Below are positions 8,159 through 17,158 of a stretch of DNA of 17,160 nt, one piece after another. The translations under genes and the position numbers were made by a program. Where the stretch lies: the NCBI GenBank assembly GCA_900128395.1, contig LT649658.1, positions 1 through 17,160 of the forward strand, written 5' to 3'. The DNA is from Stramenopiles sp. TOSAG23-2 (Eukaryota; Sar). The notes beneath the pieces were generated by a model. That model had not been told where the DNA came from, did no database searches, and saw only the letters and a program-made list of their open reading frames with translations. Positions within the stretch are counted from its first letter, which is position 1, and each line of letters starts with the position of its first letter.

Positions 8159-8453
8159 GGAAAATGGAAAGCCTTCATTATTTAAGGTAAAATAGTAGTT
8201 ATAATATTTACAAGTGTACCAGTATACTAATGAGTATAAAAATGAAGAGAAATTTAAAAAAAGTAAAAAAAAAGTGAAAAGTAATTCTATCTAGTAAAAA
8301 TGAATGAATGAAGAGACCAAAATATTCATCGTTACAGTCTATATAGAAGGTAGAGAGAGGTAATTCCATTTGTATTCATATATATATATCTATATATATA
8401 TACTTGTCTATATATCACGAGTAAAAAAAGAAAATTATAAATCGTATATAGCA

Positions 8454-8538
8454 ATGGGTTGGTTTACTACTGGTGCATTTTTTGGATTAGGTATCCAATT
8501 ATATTCAAACACCGTTAGGCGGTTGCCATTAATGAGAC
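8454..8538 (+). pseudogene. First exon of a small-protein gene, cut off by the palindrome axis
   Basis: An ATG at 8454 opens a frame of 28 codons plus one base (MGWFTTGAFFGLG..., ending PLMR). It ends at a consensus donor, GTAAGT at 8539-8544. Reading through the donor meets TAG at once (8544-8546), so splicing is the better explanation. The peptide starts with a short hydrophobic, Gly/Phe-rich segment followed by a basic stretch (VRRLPLMRR if unspliced), like the membrane anchor of a small organelle protein. I do not recognise the family with confidence. The intron continues for only 42 bases before the axis, where the sequence turns into the reverse complement of this same exon. No second exon exists in either arm, so neither copy is a complete gene here. 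Confidence 0.6.
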
Positions 8539-8622
8539 GTAAGTAGAAAGATAATAATATACATATTATATTTATATATATATATATAAATATAATATGT
8601 ATATTATTATCTTTCTACTTAC
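8539..8622. other. Palindrome axis: intron start of the central gene meeting its own reverse complement
   Basis: From the GTAAGT donor at 8539 to its mirror at 8617-8622 the DNA is nearly all A and T. The middle is an alternating TA tract (about 8573-8588) flanked by AAATA-type arms. The axis lies between 8580 and 8581. Such a self-complementary tract can fold on itself, and it is the place where the two arms join. Confidence 0.9.
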
Positions 8623-8707
8623 GTCTCATTAATGGCAACCGCCTAACGGTGTTTGAATATAATTGGATACCTAATCCAAAAAATGCACCAGTAGTAAACC
8701 AACCCAT
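8623..8707 (-). pseudogene. Mirror copy of the cut-off first exon
   Basis: This is an exact reverse-complement copy of the 8454-8538 exon. It has the same ATG (8705-8707), the same 28 codons and the same GTAAGT donor leading into the axis. Read leftwards, its intron also has no following exon. The two truncated copies face each other across 84 bases. Confidence 0.6.
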
Positions 8708-9002
8708 TGCTATATACGATTTATAATTTTCTTTTTTTACTCGTGATATATAGACAAGTATATATATATAGATATATATATATGAATACAAATGGAATTA
8801 CCTCTCTCTACCTTCTATATAGACTGTAACGATGAATATTTTGGTCTCTTCATTCATTCATTTTTACTAGATAGAATTACTTTTCACTTTTTTTTTACTT
8901 TTTTTAAATTTCTCTTCATTTTTATACTCATTAGTATACTGGTACACTTGTAAATATTATAACTACTATTTTACCTTAAATAATGAAGGCTTTCCATTTT
9001 CC

Positions 9003-9029
9003 ATTCTCTCTGATTCTAGCAGAGAGAAT
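9003..9029. repeat. Mirror hairpin, 9 bp stem
   Basis: Exact mirror of the hairpin at 8132-8158, with the stem ATTCTCTCT/AGAGAGAAT. Confidence 0.7.
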
Positions 9030-9050
9030 TCTAGGCTTTGAAAGCACCAC

Positions 9051-9075
9051 TATCCTAACCCTAATCCTAACCCTA
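9051..9075 (-). repeat. Mirror telomere-like hexamers (CCCTAA sense on plus strand)
   Basis: The plus strand reads TCCTAA CCCTAA TCCTAA CCCTA. Together with the tract at 8086-8110 this gives the order TTAGGG ... axis ... CCCTAA, the orientation expected where two chromosome ends meet head to head. Confidence 0.75.
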
Positions 9076-9370
9076 CATTCGATGAAAAAGAAAAACCTTA
9101 AATACGTGGGTTCCCTCCGCCACACATCTGTATATCTGTATCGAAAATAATAATAATTTTTAGCTATTATGGTGCTATGATGCCAGAATAATATGTACTG
9201 TAAGAATAATGATGTGTGTGGCACATATATCGATATATACGTATAATATATATAAATAATAAAGACGAGAGTGCAAGAGAGGGGTTGGTCACACACTTAG
9301 ACGTTTTGTATAATATAGACAATACACACATTATATATATAGTAACAAGAAGAAGAAACAAACCAATCAA

Positions 9371-11050
9371 ATGCCGATACGACGTAATAATTCCATCATG
9401 AAATATATTATATATCTAATAGCAATGATATGTTTATTTACTTCCTCGCCACCTTCCACCGATAATAATAATAATGGTGTATCATTCTTTATAAATAGTC
9501 GTTTCATAAGTTTACCTAGTTTAATTACCTATGCAAATGGAAAATTTGTACATGATGTTGGTGGTGATTTTGATCCAGATGAATTCGATGGAGTTGATAG
9601 TTTGGATGGAGATGGTGAAAATGATTATGGATTTGATGAAGATGACGAAGAAGACGAGGAAGAAGAGGAGGAAGAAGAAGAGGAAGAAGAAAGAAATACA
9701 AGAAAAAATAATAAAGCTGATAAGGATCATGATGATGATGACGAGGATGATGAGTTTGATGATGAAGATTGGGAAGACGATGATCATAATAATGATGATG
9801 ATTATGATGATGATACGGTTGTAGTTGAAAATGATGAAGAGGATGAATTTAGTGATTTTGATCGTGCAGAAGCAGCTGCTGCCGCTGCAAAACGAAAAAA
9901 TAGGAACAAAAATAAAAAAAGATCATCTAGCAGCGGTACAAAAAAAAAAACAAGGCGTAGCAATAGGAAAGGAAAATCTTCTTCCTCCTCCTCCTCCTCC
10001 AAAGCAAATAATGCAAATGTTCGTAAAATTAGAAGACGAATACAAACGAATTTTACATTGGAAATCTTTGGCGTTGTTTTGATTGTAATGTATGGATTTG
10101 TCTATTTCTATGGTTCCGCAGTGAATTCAAGAAAAGCTTTGACATGGATTAAAAAATTTCGTTCCATATATACTGAACAATTTGTTGAAATTGGGAATGC
10201 AACAAATACTAATGAAACTACAAGTAATCCAAGTGAATTATTATTAAAAGAATCACAAGCATCCTTTTACTTGTTTGCATCAGGACGTGTAAATTGCCGT
10301 GGTGTAACGACTGAATTACAATTACGCCCACGACAAGATTTATTATCATCTTTATTGGAATTTTTAAATCCAATTGATGATTATTTAAAATTGGAAGTCT
10401 GCGTCGATACAGATTCCATGGATCCATTTATATTTGCAATATTACCAAAAAAAGGTGCAAAAGATATCATCAAAGATACACTTGATTTGAAAGATTACAG
10501 CCCAAAAGAACGTAAAATCGATAGTTTACCAAAATCATTAGCATGTTATAGTGATAATGGCGAAGTGCAAAATGTTTTATTAAATCAAGCTGCTATTGAA
10601 ATTATAAAGAAACATGAAAAATGTTTTCATTCAATGCATTTCACGGATAAATATTCAGTACCACCATTAGGTATGATCAAGCCATCACGACAAATTTTAT
10701 CATTTAAATTTAAAATCTTAAGTGATGCGAAAGATCCAAATATGGAATCATTGAAACAATTAGTAAAATTTGCATTTCGTTTTATTGATTTAGTTGTAGA
10801 AAAAACCAGATTATCCACCAAAGCAAAAGCAAAAGCAGAGAAAGCAAGAGCAATGGTAAAGAAAAAGAAATTGACAAAGTCAAAAGAAGAACGCGAGGAA
10901 GCATTTCAAAAGCGACGGGATGAGAAATTCAAAGCACAACAAGAAAGATATAAAAGAATGTCAGCAAAAGAACAAGAAAAATTTGATGAAAAACAACGTA
11001 AAAAAGATATTAAAAAAGCGATGCGTTCAAGAACAAAAATGGTTCGGTAA
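9371..11050 (+). CDS. CCDC47: CCDC47-family ER membrane protein, second-arm copy
   Basis: This is the mirror copy of the gene at 6111-7790. The 559-residue protein is identical, with signal segment, acidic luminal region, Ser/Lys-rich stretch, single membrane helix, conserved cytosolic domain and basic coiled-coil tail. It is complete from ATG (9371) to TAA (11048-11050), so if the palindrome is real the cell would carry two intact divergent copies about 1.6 kb apart. I find no base difference between copies, including the long GAA/GAT repeats that normally change length quickly. Confidence 0.92.
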   Translation: MPIRRNNSIMKYIIYLIAMICLFTSSPPSTDNNNNGVSFFINSRFISLPSLITYANGKFVHDVGGDFDPDEFDGVDSLDGDGENDYGFDEDDEEDEEEEEEEEEEEERNTRKNNKADKDHDDDDEDDEFDDEDWEDDDHNNDDDYDDDTVVVENDEEDEFSDFDRAEAAAAAAKRKNRNKNKKRSSSSGTKKKTRRSNRKGKSSSSSSSSKANNANVRKIRRRIQTNFTLEIFGVVLIVMYGFVYFYGSAVNSRKALTWIKKFRSIYTEQFVEIGNATNTNETTSNPSELLLKESQASFYLFASGRVNCRGVTTELQLRPRQDLLSSLLEFLNPIDDYLKLEVCVDTDSMDPFIFAILPKKGAKDIIKDTLDLKDYSPKERKIDSLPKSLACYSDNGEVQNVLLNQAAIEIIKKHEKCFHSMHFTDKYSVPPLGMIKPSRQILSFKFKILSDAKDPNMESLKQLVKFAFRFIDLVVEKTRLSTKAKAKAEKARAMVKKKKLTKSKEEREEAFQKRRDEKFKAQQERYKRMSAKEQEKFDEKQRKKDIKKAMRSRTKMVR

Positions 11051-11429
11051 ATAATTTTTTATATGCTGGAGCTGTGTGTGATACGAATAAAAAGTTACAT
11101 CATATGAAGATAACAAGTTGGCATGTTTATAAAGATGAGCAGATTGGATGTGTGGATGGGTGCGTTATGTAGAATAAAAAAAAATTTAAAATTTGTGTCA
11201 GTGTGTGTGTCATTAATGTTTTTAATCCATAGATTAATTTTATTACTCTCTCGTATATATTATTATTCTACGAATATTATTTTTATTAAATTTTATTATA
11301 ATAAATATATGCGTAGATATAAACCTTGTGTAAAAGAATATATTTAATAAAATTAAATAATACATTATAATATATATTATACTGTTCGATATTTCCTTTT
11401 TATCTTTTTTCAATTTATTAAATATATAC
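11051..11429. other. Mirror of the convergent spacer, no gene seen
   Basis: Identical in reverse complement to 5732-6110. AT-rich, with no supported coding or RNA feature. Confidence 0.55.
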
Positions 11430-11669
11430 TCAATCTGTTTTATCCTTTTCTACTAGGTATCTTTCAATAACCCCAGATACAATAGAAGACAAGGCTGCAC
11501 ATAATGCAATAGAACTACAAAGCAAAAACGTTTCTTTTCGGTCTGGCAGAATTATATTATCAATATTCAAATCACCATTTGATTTTCCTATATTAAAATG
11601 AAACAATGCTTCTATAAAGAAAAAAAAACACGTTACTGCAAATTGTATGAATATAATATACCATTTCAT
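11430..11669 (-). CDS. Small two-helix membrane protein, second-arm copy
   Basis: Mirror copy of the 79-residue protein at 5492-5731, with no difference in sequence. Two hydrophobic helices (about 4-24 and 47-67) and a charged C-terminus are seen. The family is not recognised. Confidence 0.6.
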   Translation of the reverse strand: MKWYIIFIQFAVTCFFFFIEALFHFNIGKSNGDLNIDNIILPDRKETFLLCSSIALCAALSSIVSGVIERYLVEKDKTD

Positions 11670-12088
11670 ATTTCTACCGTAAATTAAAAAACCGTTTTTC
11701 CTATAATTCCTTTAAGAGAGGGATATATATATGTTACAGTACAGACGTATAGTGCATGTGTTTGTATTTTCTTTTGTTTCTTTTTTTATAGATCTCTATG
11801 TGGAATATTGTACAGTATGTATTGTGCTATTATTTGTTTTTGTTGTTTATTCGGGGTAAGGTGTACGAGATTTAAGCTGTACATGTACTTGTTAGTGTAT
11901 CAAACATATAAAGCCGTCTTTTTCCGAATTTTTTATTTTTATACTACGTATATATAGAATATAGTATATAAAAAAATAATTTAAAAAAAATATATACAAT
12001 AAAGTTTGTTTGTAGAATTCATGTGTGGTGTTAGTATGTAATAAGTTATAAAGTTCTTCTCCGTAATGCATATCATACATTTTTTTTT
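11670..12088. other. Mirror intergenic region, no gene seen
   Basis: Identical in reverse complement to 5073-5491. Only AT-rich flanking sequence is seen. Confidence 0.55.
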
Positions 12089-13150
12089 CTAATCTATTGA
12101 CAACCCTTCTTCTTTTACTTTCTTTTCAAAAGCTGCAACTAATTTTTTAAATTCTTTAAATGTAATTCGTTCATGGTCTAAATCAATGGCAACAGCACGA
12201 AATGCTTTTCGTAATTCATCTTTGTCTACACTCAAACCAACACCGCGTACAGCTACTTGTAATTCTTCAAAACTTATATCACCACTATTGTCTACATCTA
12301 TTTCATTAAAAACTTTTTTTAAACTATGATCATCATCAATAAATAACAAAGGTAACATTCCTAATATACAACCTACAGCAATACCAATTGCACTTGATAT
12401 CAATGTAGTACGTTTTACTGCGGAGGTTTTTAATTGCTCCGTTGTTAACATTGGATCGGGCAAACCTAATTTTGCTGAAACCATTTCAATAAATCCACCA
12501 GCTTTAATACCTGCTACATCTGATACTGTATTACCTAATGCAGCAGCTGCCATTGCACTGATACCAAATGCAGAAAATGCTGCATCAATTTGACTGCCCG
12601 CTGTTATCATGACAGCATTATCAAGGAAACCAAATCCTACAAAGGGTATAGCAGACATAACTGCTAATTTTTTCAATTGATCTTTTGTCACTTCTTTGCT
12701 AACATTTGCTGTCGTCGATGCTGCTGCTGCATTCCCTGCTTCACTTGCCTCCGCTACTTTGTATTGATTCACAGCTGCACGTTTCATATTTTGTGTTAAC
12801 CAATGTTCAAATTCTTGTTTATCCAACACACCATCTTGGCTTTTATCAGCCTTGATAAATTCACTAGAAATTGTTTTCTGTGGTAAATTAGCCAAAATTG
12901 GTTTTAACATATCAGCTCTTACTGATTCTGGGACTTGTGACCACACACGTTCAAACATTTTAGGTTCCTTTTGTACTCTTTGTAAAAATGATTCTAATAT
13001 TGCTTCATTCGATGTATCTTCTGCGCTACTAAAAAACCGTTGTCTGAAACTATTTCCATGATTATGATTGAAATATTTATTATATCTCAAAACATTATTA
13101 TTATGAATAATATAATTTTTATTTGTTATTAATGATGCAACACGTCTCAT
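12089..13150 (-). CDS. TMEM65: TMEM65-family protein with EF-hands, second-arm copy
   Basis: Mirror copy of the gene at 4011-5072. The 353-residue product is identical: mitochondrial presequence, EF-hand at 102-113, TMEM65 membrane core at about 155-275, EF-hand at 285-296 and a shortened third EF-hand. It is complete from ATG to TAG. I find no difference between the copies. Confidence 0.9.
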   Translation of the reverse strand: MRRVASLITNKNYIIHNNNVLRYNKYFNHNHGNSFRQRFFSSAEDTSNEAILESFLQRVQKEPKMFERVWSQVPESVRADMLKPILANLPQKTISSEFIKADKSQDGVLDKQEFEHWLTQNMKRAAVNQYKVAEASEAGNAAAASTTANVSKEVTKDQLKKLAVMSAIPFVGFGFLDNAVMITAGSQIDAAFSAFGISAMAAAALGNTVSDVAGIKAGGFIEMVSAKLGLPDPMLTTEQLKTSAVKRTTLISSAIGIAVGCILGMLPLLFIDDDHSLKKVFNEIDVDNSGDISFEELQVAVRGVGLSVDKDELRKAFRAVAIDLDHERITFKEFKKLVAAFEKKVKEEGLSID

Positions 13151-13656
13151 ATTTAAAAAAAATAATATATATATTATATGATGTATATTTGTGTGTGTGT
13201 GTATATATATAACGTTAACAATTTATTTGTAATACCTATTAAATTCTTATAATATATATTGTTTAAGATATTATTATATTGTTTTACAACATGTTGTGGT
13301 GGTATATTTGTATTATATATGTATTCGACTGACATGCGTCTGATATAATACATGTAATAATAACTGCCACAATTGATGATGTAAATGAATGATGAAAAAA
13401 TTATATTATAATAATTATTGCCGGATTGATGAAAAAATGAAGTGATATATAGAAGAGAAGAAATCTACACGAAGGTTTTATAAATTAAAAATACGAGAAG
13501 TATAAGAACAAAAAATGAAATGTGTTAGAAAAGAAAAGAAGGTTTAAACACATTACAGAGGTAATTTATATAGATTTTATTTTTAATATTTCCCCACAGT
13601 AATTTAACATCTTACACAAACATACTCGCACACATTTTTTTTCTCATTCAAGCATG
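13151..13656. other. Mirror intergenic region, no gene seen
   Basis: Identical in reverse complement to 3505-4010, including the GT/AC run (about 13190-13201) and TA-rich tracts. Confidence 0.6.
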
Positions 13657-14469
13657 TTATTTTGCATGTTGCAATTGTATTGCTGCAGCTGATCCAGCAA
13701 CAGCTAAAAACATAACAAATACACATAAAATTCCTAAGCTGGAAACAAAACATGAAAAGGCACTCATATTTCCACCAGCAATTGTTGTACCTGTCCATGG
13801 ACAAAAATGATCATAATCATAGACAATAACTTGGGATTCTTGGCAATACGTTGCACCAGGTGGGACATACGATTGTGCTGAATCATTCCATCTCCACCGT
13901 TCTTCTCCTTCAGGTACAGTGGTTACGCGTGGAAGTATACCTGGATTACCGCAAGCAGTTTTCGTCAATGCAATGACAACAATTCCTAATAATAATAGTC
14001 CACCAACTGAAAATATCCATGGTAATGTTGGTAAATATGATATGTAAACTGTACTAGATATACCGATGATCAATGAATATGTGCAAAGCAGCATTGGCCA
14101 ACATGGACCAACTGTCCATTTTAAATCTTTTGGTCGTAATGTCATGTTTCCTCTATTATTATTCGTTACCAATTTACCCTCACCATTTTTTACACAACAT
14201 ACGTATAATTTACCAACTCGTACTAAATTACCTGGCATATTTGGAATACATGCAAGTTCTTCCGTTAATGGATGTTGTGGATAATTATAATCATCTTCTT
14301 CGTTAATCAATAATTGATCGGTTTCCTTTGAATTTTTTGGCGGTGGTAAATCATCTATATCGATAACTTCTTCGCCTATTGAATCTTTTGGCGGTGGTAA
14401 ATCATCTATATCGATAACTTCTTCGCCTATTGAATCTAAATCTCCACCTGTTCCTCTAACTAATGACAT
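13657..14469 (-). CDS. Divergent DHHC-type S-acyltransferase-like protein, second-arm copy
   Basis: Mirror copy of the gene at 2692-3504, with an identical 270-residue product: duplicated acidic N-terminal unit, three membrane helices, DHFC motif at 220-223 and missing zinc ligands. The coding sequence is complete. Its leader differs from the other arm by one base: 14488, 19 bases upstream of the ATG, corresponds to G where the first arm has T. Confidence 0.8.
   Translation of the reverse strand: MSLVRGTGGDLDSIGEEVIDIDDLPPPKDSIGEEVIDIDDLPPPKNSKETDQLLINEEDDYNYPQHPLTEELACIPNMPGNLVRVGKLYVCCVKNGEGKLVTNNNRGNMTLRPKDLKWTVGPCWPMLLCTYSLIIGISSTVYISYLPTLPWIFSVGGLLLLGIVVIALTKTACGNPGILPRVTTVPEGEERWRWNDSAQSYVPPGATYCQESQVIVYDYDHFCPWTGTTIAGGNMSAFSCFVSSLGILCVFVMFLAVAGSAAAIQLQHAK
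14335..14436 (-). repeat. Mirror of the 51 bp exact tandem duplication
   Basis: The two-copy 51 bp repeat is present with the same unit number and sequence as at 2725-2826. Unit number is therefore not polymorphic between arms. Confidence 0.97.
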
Positions 14470-14655
14470 GGTTGGTGGCGGTTAGTGCTGGTGGGATGGG
14501 ATGGTGATGGTGGTGGTGGTGGTTGCGTTGGTAGAATGGTAGATAGATAAAATTGTTTTGGATTTGTATGGATGAATGGATTCATGTTTTTGGGAAATTT
14601 ATTTTATTTATTTGGATGCTATATCTGATGTATGGTGCTATGAGTTTTATTGTAG
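14470..14655. promoter_or_regulatory. Divergent promoter/leader region, second-arm copy with one base change
   Basis: Mirror of 2506-2691 except at 14488, where C replaces the expected A. On the plus strand this turns an ATG (as read on the other arm's minus strand) into CTG. That ATG lies upstream of the unrecognised gene, but I cannot show that it is that gene's start. Confidence 0.4.
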
Positions 14656-15718
14656 CTACTGTATCCACAGTCCACAGTGGATATCAGGCCTTCCAGCCTA
14701 TCTGGCTATACCAGCCTAGCTGCTACCTGGCTGGGCTGGCCTACCAGGTACATAAGTTCTATGTGGAGAAGAGCGACGAAGATTTGCCATTTTTTTGGTT
14801 ATAAATACAAAAAACCTGCTATTCATATGCTATAATTAACCATAACACCAAGCTATTACTATAATAAATTTGAGGGATGCAACAAAGTACTTGTTAGAAA
14901 TATTAAACAAACCTACACTTGTGGCATTACTTAATAATTCACTATTGTCTAGAGATATGTCTGGTGATAATCTTCTGTATATGTGTTACTGCTTTTAATC
15001 CCCAACCAGCTGATTTTGCCAGTTTGCAAACGATGATTTTTCTTTTTGCAACTTTACCACAATACCATCTTTTAAGTTATAATGATAGTTAGTAACATAC
15101 TTGAATCTAAAATTCTTATCATGTGTTTTGCATAAAAGTGCTTTAGGCATCTTTATATGATTGTTATGCTAAAGAAAAGGTATATATGTTAATTTGAGTT
15201 TTGTCTAACTACATTGGTCCACATTCAAATTGCATATTCTAAAAAACAATGTTTTACAAAAAGGGGGTGGATGCTTCAAGATTGTATCTTTTAACACTTG
15301 CTTGTAACTTCCTTACTACTAATATGATATATCAAATTTCTGTTTATACACTTTATGTTTTATAATGTGTACAAGGTACACTGGCCAGTTAAATCTTATA
15401 CCAGCTGGGATACAATTACAATGTGATTTACTAATAAAATTATTAGCAGAAGGTAAAAAAGAACCAATTCGTCCAGGAACTGCTGCTCAACAACCTGCTC
15501 GATGTCCTCCATCAGCACCACTGCGTAATAGTGATATAAATGTAACATGGAAACATAACATTGATCCTGGACAAAGTCATCTGAAATCCTTGTCTGTTCT
15601 AGATGATTATACCTTTGACATTCAGGTAACTTGTAAATGTGGTGTTGGTGATGATCAAACATCATCACTCTTTAACATTAACATGGACACAGCAGTATTA
15701 GACAAATACCAAGTGTGA
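14656..15718 (+). CDS. Unrecognised multi-exon protein gene, second-arm copy
   Basis: Mirror of the gene at 1443-2505, easier to read here because it lies on the plus strand. Provisional exons are 14656-14747, 14875-14963, 15010-15075 (donor GTTATAATG, or a little later GTTAGTAAC) and a last exon that begins in or before the open frame starting at 15365 and ends at TGA 15716-15718. The intron between the second and third is only 46 bases. The first provisional exon is notably GC-rich with many CCAG/CTGG tetramers, unlike its AT-rich neighbours. The family is not recognised. No difference from the other arm is found within these bounds. Confidence 0.45.
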
Positions 15719-15928
15719 CGATTTACCTTAAAATATTCCCCAAAATAACACTACACATAAGCTCTCCTGAGCATTGTGTGTTAAATTCATCAATAAAATA
15801 AATTTAAAAAAAAAAAATTATACTATTTAAATAATAAACAACGAAGTGTGTGTGTAGTGTGGTAGTTTTTAATTTGTTTTTAAATTGTTCGACACCATTT
15901 CCACCCCCCGTCTTTCCTTGTCTTATAT
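15719..15928. other. Mirror convergent spacer
   Basis: Identical in reverse complement to 1233-1442, including the twelve-base homopolymer (A on this strand, 15806-15817). No gene is seen. Confidence 0.6.
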
Positions 15929-17158
15929 TTATTTTTGTTTTTTACTCGCCCTACCACCATTATTATTGTCCGTAAATGTACTTCTTTTTTTACTAATACC
16001 ATTTCTTTTTTGTCCGTTCGTGGAGGAAGTACGAGAAATAATACCATTATCATCACCTTTTTCTACCTCAATAATTGCAGTGTTAATTCCTGTATCCCAT
16101 ACAATTTCTAATTGCAATTCTTGTTGACAAAATCCATTATCAATTACAGATATTTTTATATTTATTTCATCGAAAATACATAAGCTTTTATTTGAATCAA
16201 CCTGATTTATTAATGCCATTTTCTGTTCATCATAAGTATATTTTCCTATATTACTAATACTGTTATTACTTTTCTTCTTTTTTTTCTTCTTGTTTTTTTT
16301 TTCATCTTCTACAATATCAATAACACCTTCGATACCATACTTTGGTACCAATACAACAATAGATGTCTCTCTAACTTTCAAGATAGATGCATTTGTAATT
16401 GTTGGACGATCATTGAAATAGATTATAGTATGAAGTGCAACGGAAGATCGACCAGCTAATTGTGCCATATGATGTCGTTTATTCATATTATCACATAATT
16501 TCCTTACATGAGATCTACTTTCATATGCCGTTGGAAGGGCTTCAATTCCAATAGAAGCAGCAAGTAAACGATGGACAAGGACATCGGCGTATCTACGAAT
16601 GGGGGAAGTAAAATGCGTATACAATTCAGCTGCTAAACCATAATGTTTAAATTCTTTTATTGAATATTCACCAGACGAAAAATAAACAGCTTGTGACATA
16701 CATCGCGTTGTCATGATTCTTATTAATTTATTGAAAAATGGTTTTTCTGGCAAAATTGCATTATCTAATGATTCAGCAAGTGCTTTTGATGTATTTACTT
16801 TGATATCTATATCAACCAAACTAGCTGCTTGTACTAAATTTATAAAATTCTTAACATTTGGTTCTGGATGCCGCCTTAATACAGCAAAACGTGGGTATGC
16901 TTGGACTATTTTACTTGCAACAGATACATTTGCTAAAAGCATAAATTCTTCTACTAATGCATTTGTATCTTTTAATTCATATAATTTCACGTCTGTTGGA
17001 TCTTGCGTAACACTATCCAAATTAAATCGAACTTCCGGCGATGCTAACGTCAACGCACCTTTATCCATTCGTATTTTACGTTGAAATTTTGCTATTTTAT
17101 TCAAAGCACGTACAGATTCAGCAATTGGATTTGATATGGTTAAATCGTCCAACATAAC
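15929..17158 (-). CDS. DIS3: DIS3/RRP44-like exosome exoribonuclease, C-terminal part, second-arm copy (5' end cut)
   Basis: Mirror of the gene at 3-1232, with the same protein from the RNB core through the S1 domain and basic tail. It is also cut at the window edge at exactly the same base. One synonymous difference is present: codon 17 counted from the first ATG (Ala) is GCT here (A at 17105 on the plus strand) and GCA in the first arm. This is the only coding difference between the arms. Confidence 0.93.
   Translation of the reverse strand, partial: VMLDDLTISNPIAESVRALNKIAKFQRKIRMDKGALTLASPEVRFNLDSVTQDPTDVKLYELKDTNALVEEFMLLANVSVASKIVQAYPRFAVLRRHPEPNVKNFINLVQAASLVDIDIKVNTSKALAESLDNAILPEKPFFNKLIRIMTTRCMSQAVYFSSGEYSIKEFKHYGLAAELYTHFTSPIRRYADVLVHRLLAASIGIEALPTAYESRSHVRKLCDNMNKRHHMAQLAGRSSVALHTIIYFNDRPTITNASILKVRETSIVVLVPKYGIEGVIDIVEDEKKNKKKKKKKSNNSISNIGKYTYDEQKMALINQVDSNKSLCIFDEINIKISVIDNGFCQQELQLEIVWDTGINTAIIEVEKGDDNGIISRTSSTNGQKRNGISKKRSTFTDNNNGGRASKKQK

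Larger units (their letters stand above)
7791..8453. promoter_or_regulatory. Divergent upstream region between CCDC47 and the central gene
   Basis: This 663 bp stretch must hold both promoters. It contains TA-rich tracts (7819-7829, 7908-7937, 8379-8402), telomere-like hexamers (8086-8110), a hairpin (8132-8158) and the short GTAAAA-flanked open stretch after an ATG at 8157. A 106-codon frame spanning 7865-8185 runs across these elements but its translation is low-complexity and basic, so I do not count it as a gene. Confidence 0.45.
8708..9370. promoter_or_regulatory. Mirror of the divergent upstream region
   Basis: Identical to 7791-8453 in reverse complement. It holds the mirror hairpin and telomere-like tract and TA-rich tracts. 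No arm-specific difference is found. Confidence 0.45.

Noticed and set aside
7865-8185. 106-codon open frame (and its mirror at 8976-9296)
   Set aside because: It runs across TA tracts, telomere-like hexamers and the hairpin; the translation is Tyr/Ile/Arg low-complexity, with RVRIRVRI arising from the hexamers.
8086-9075. A working telomere or a simple end-to-end telomere fusion
   Set aside because: Only about four degenerate units per side, separated from the axis by 470 bp of gene-bearing sequence; a true fusion would have the hexamers at the joint.
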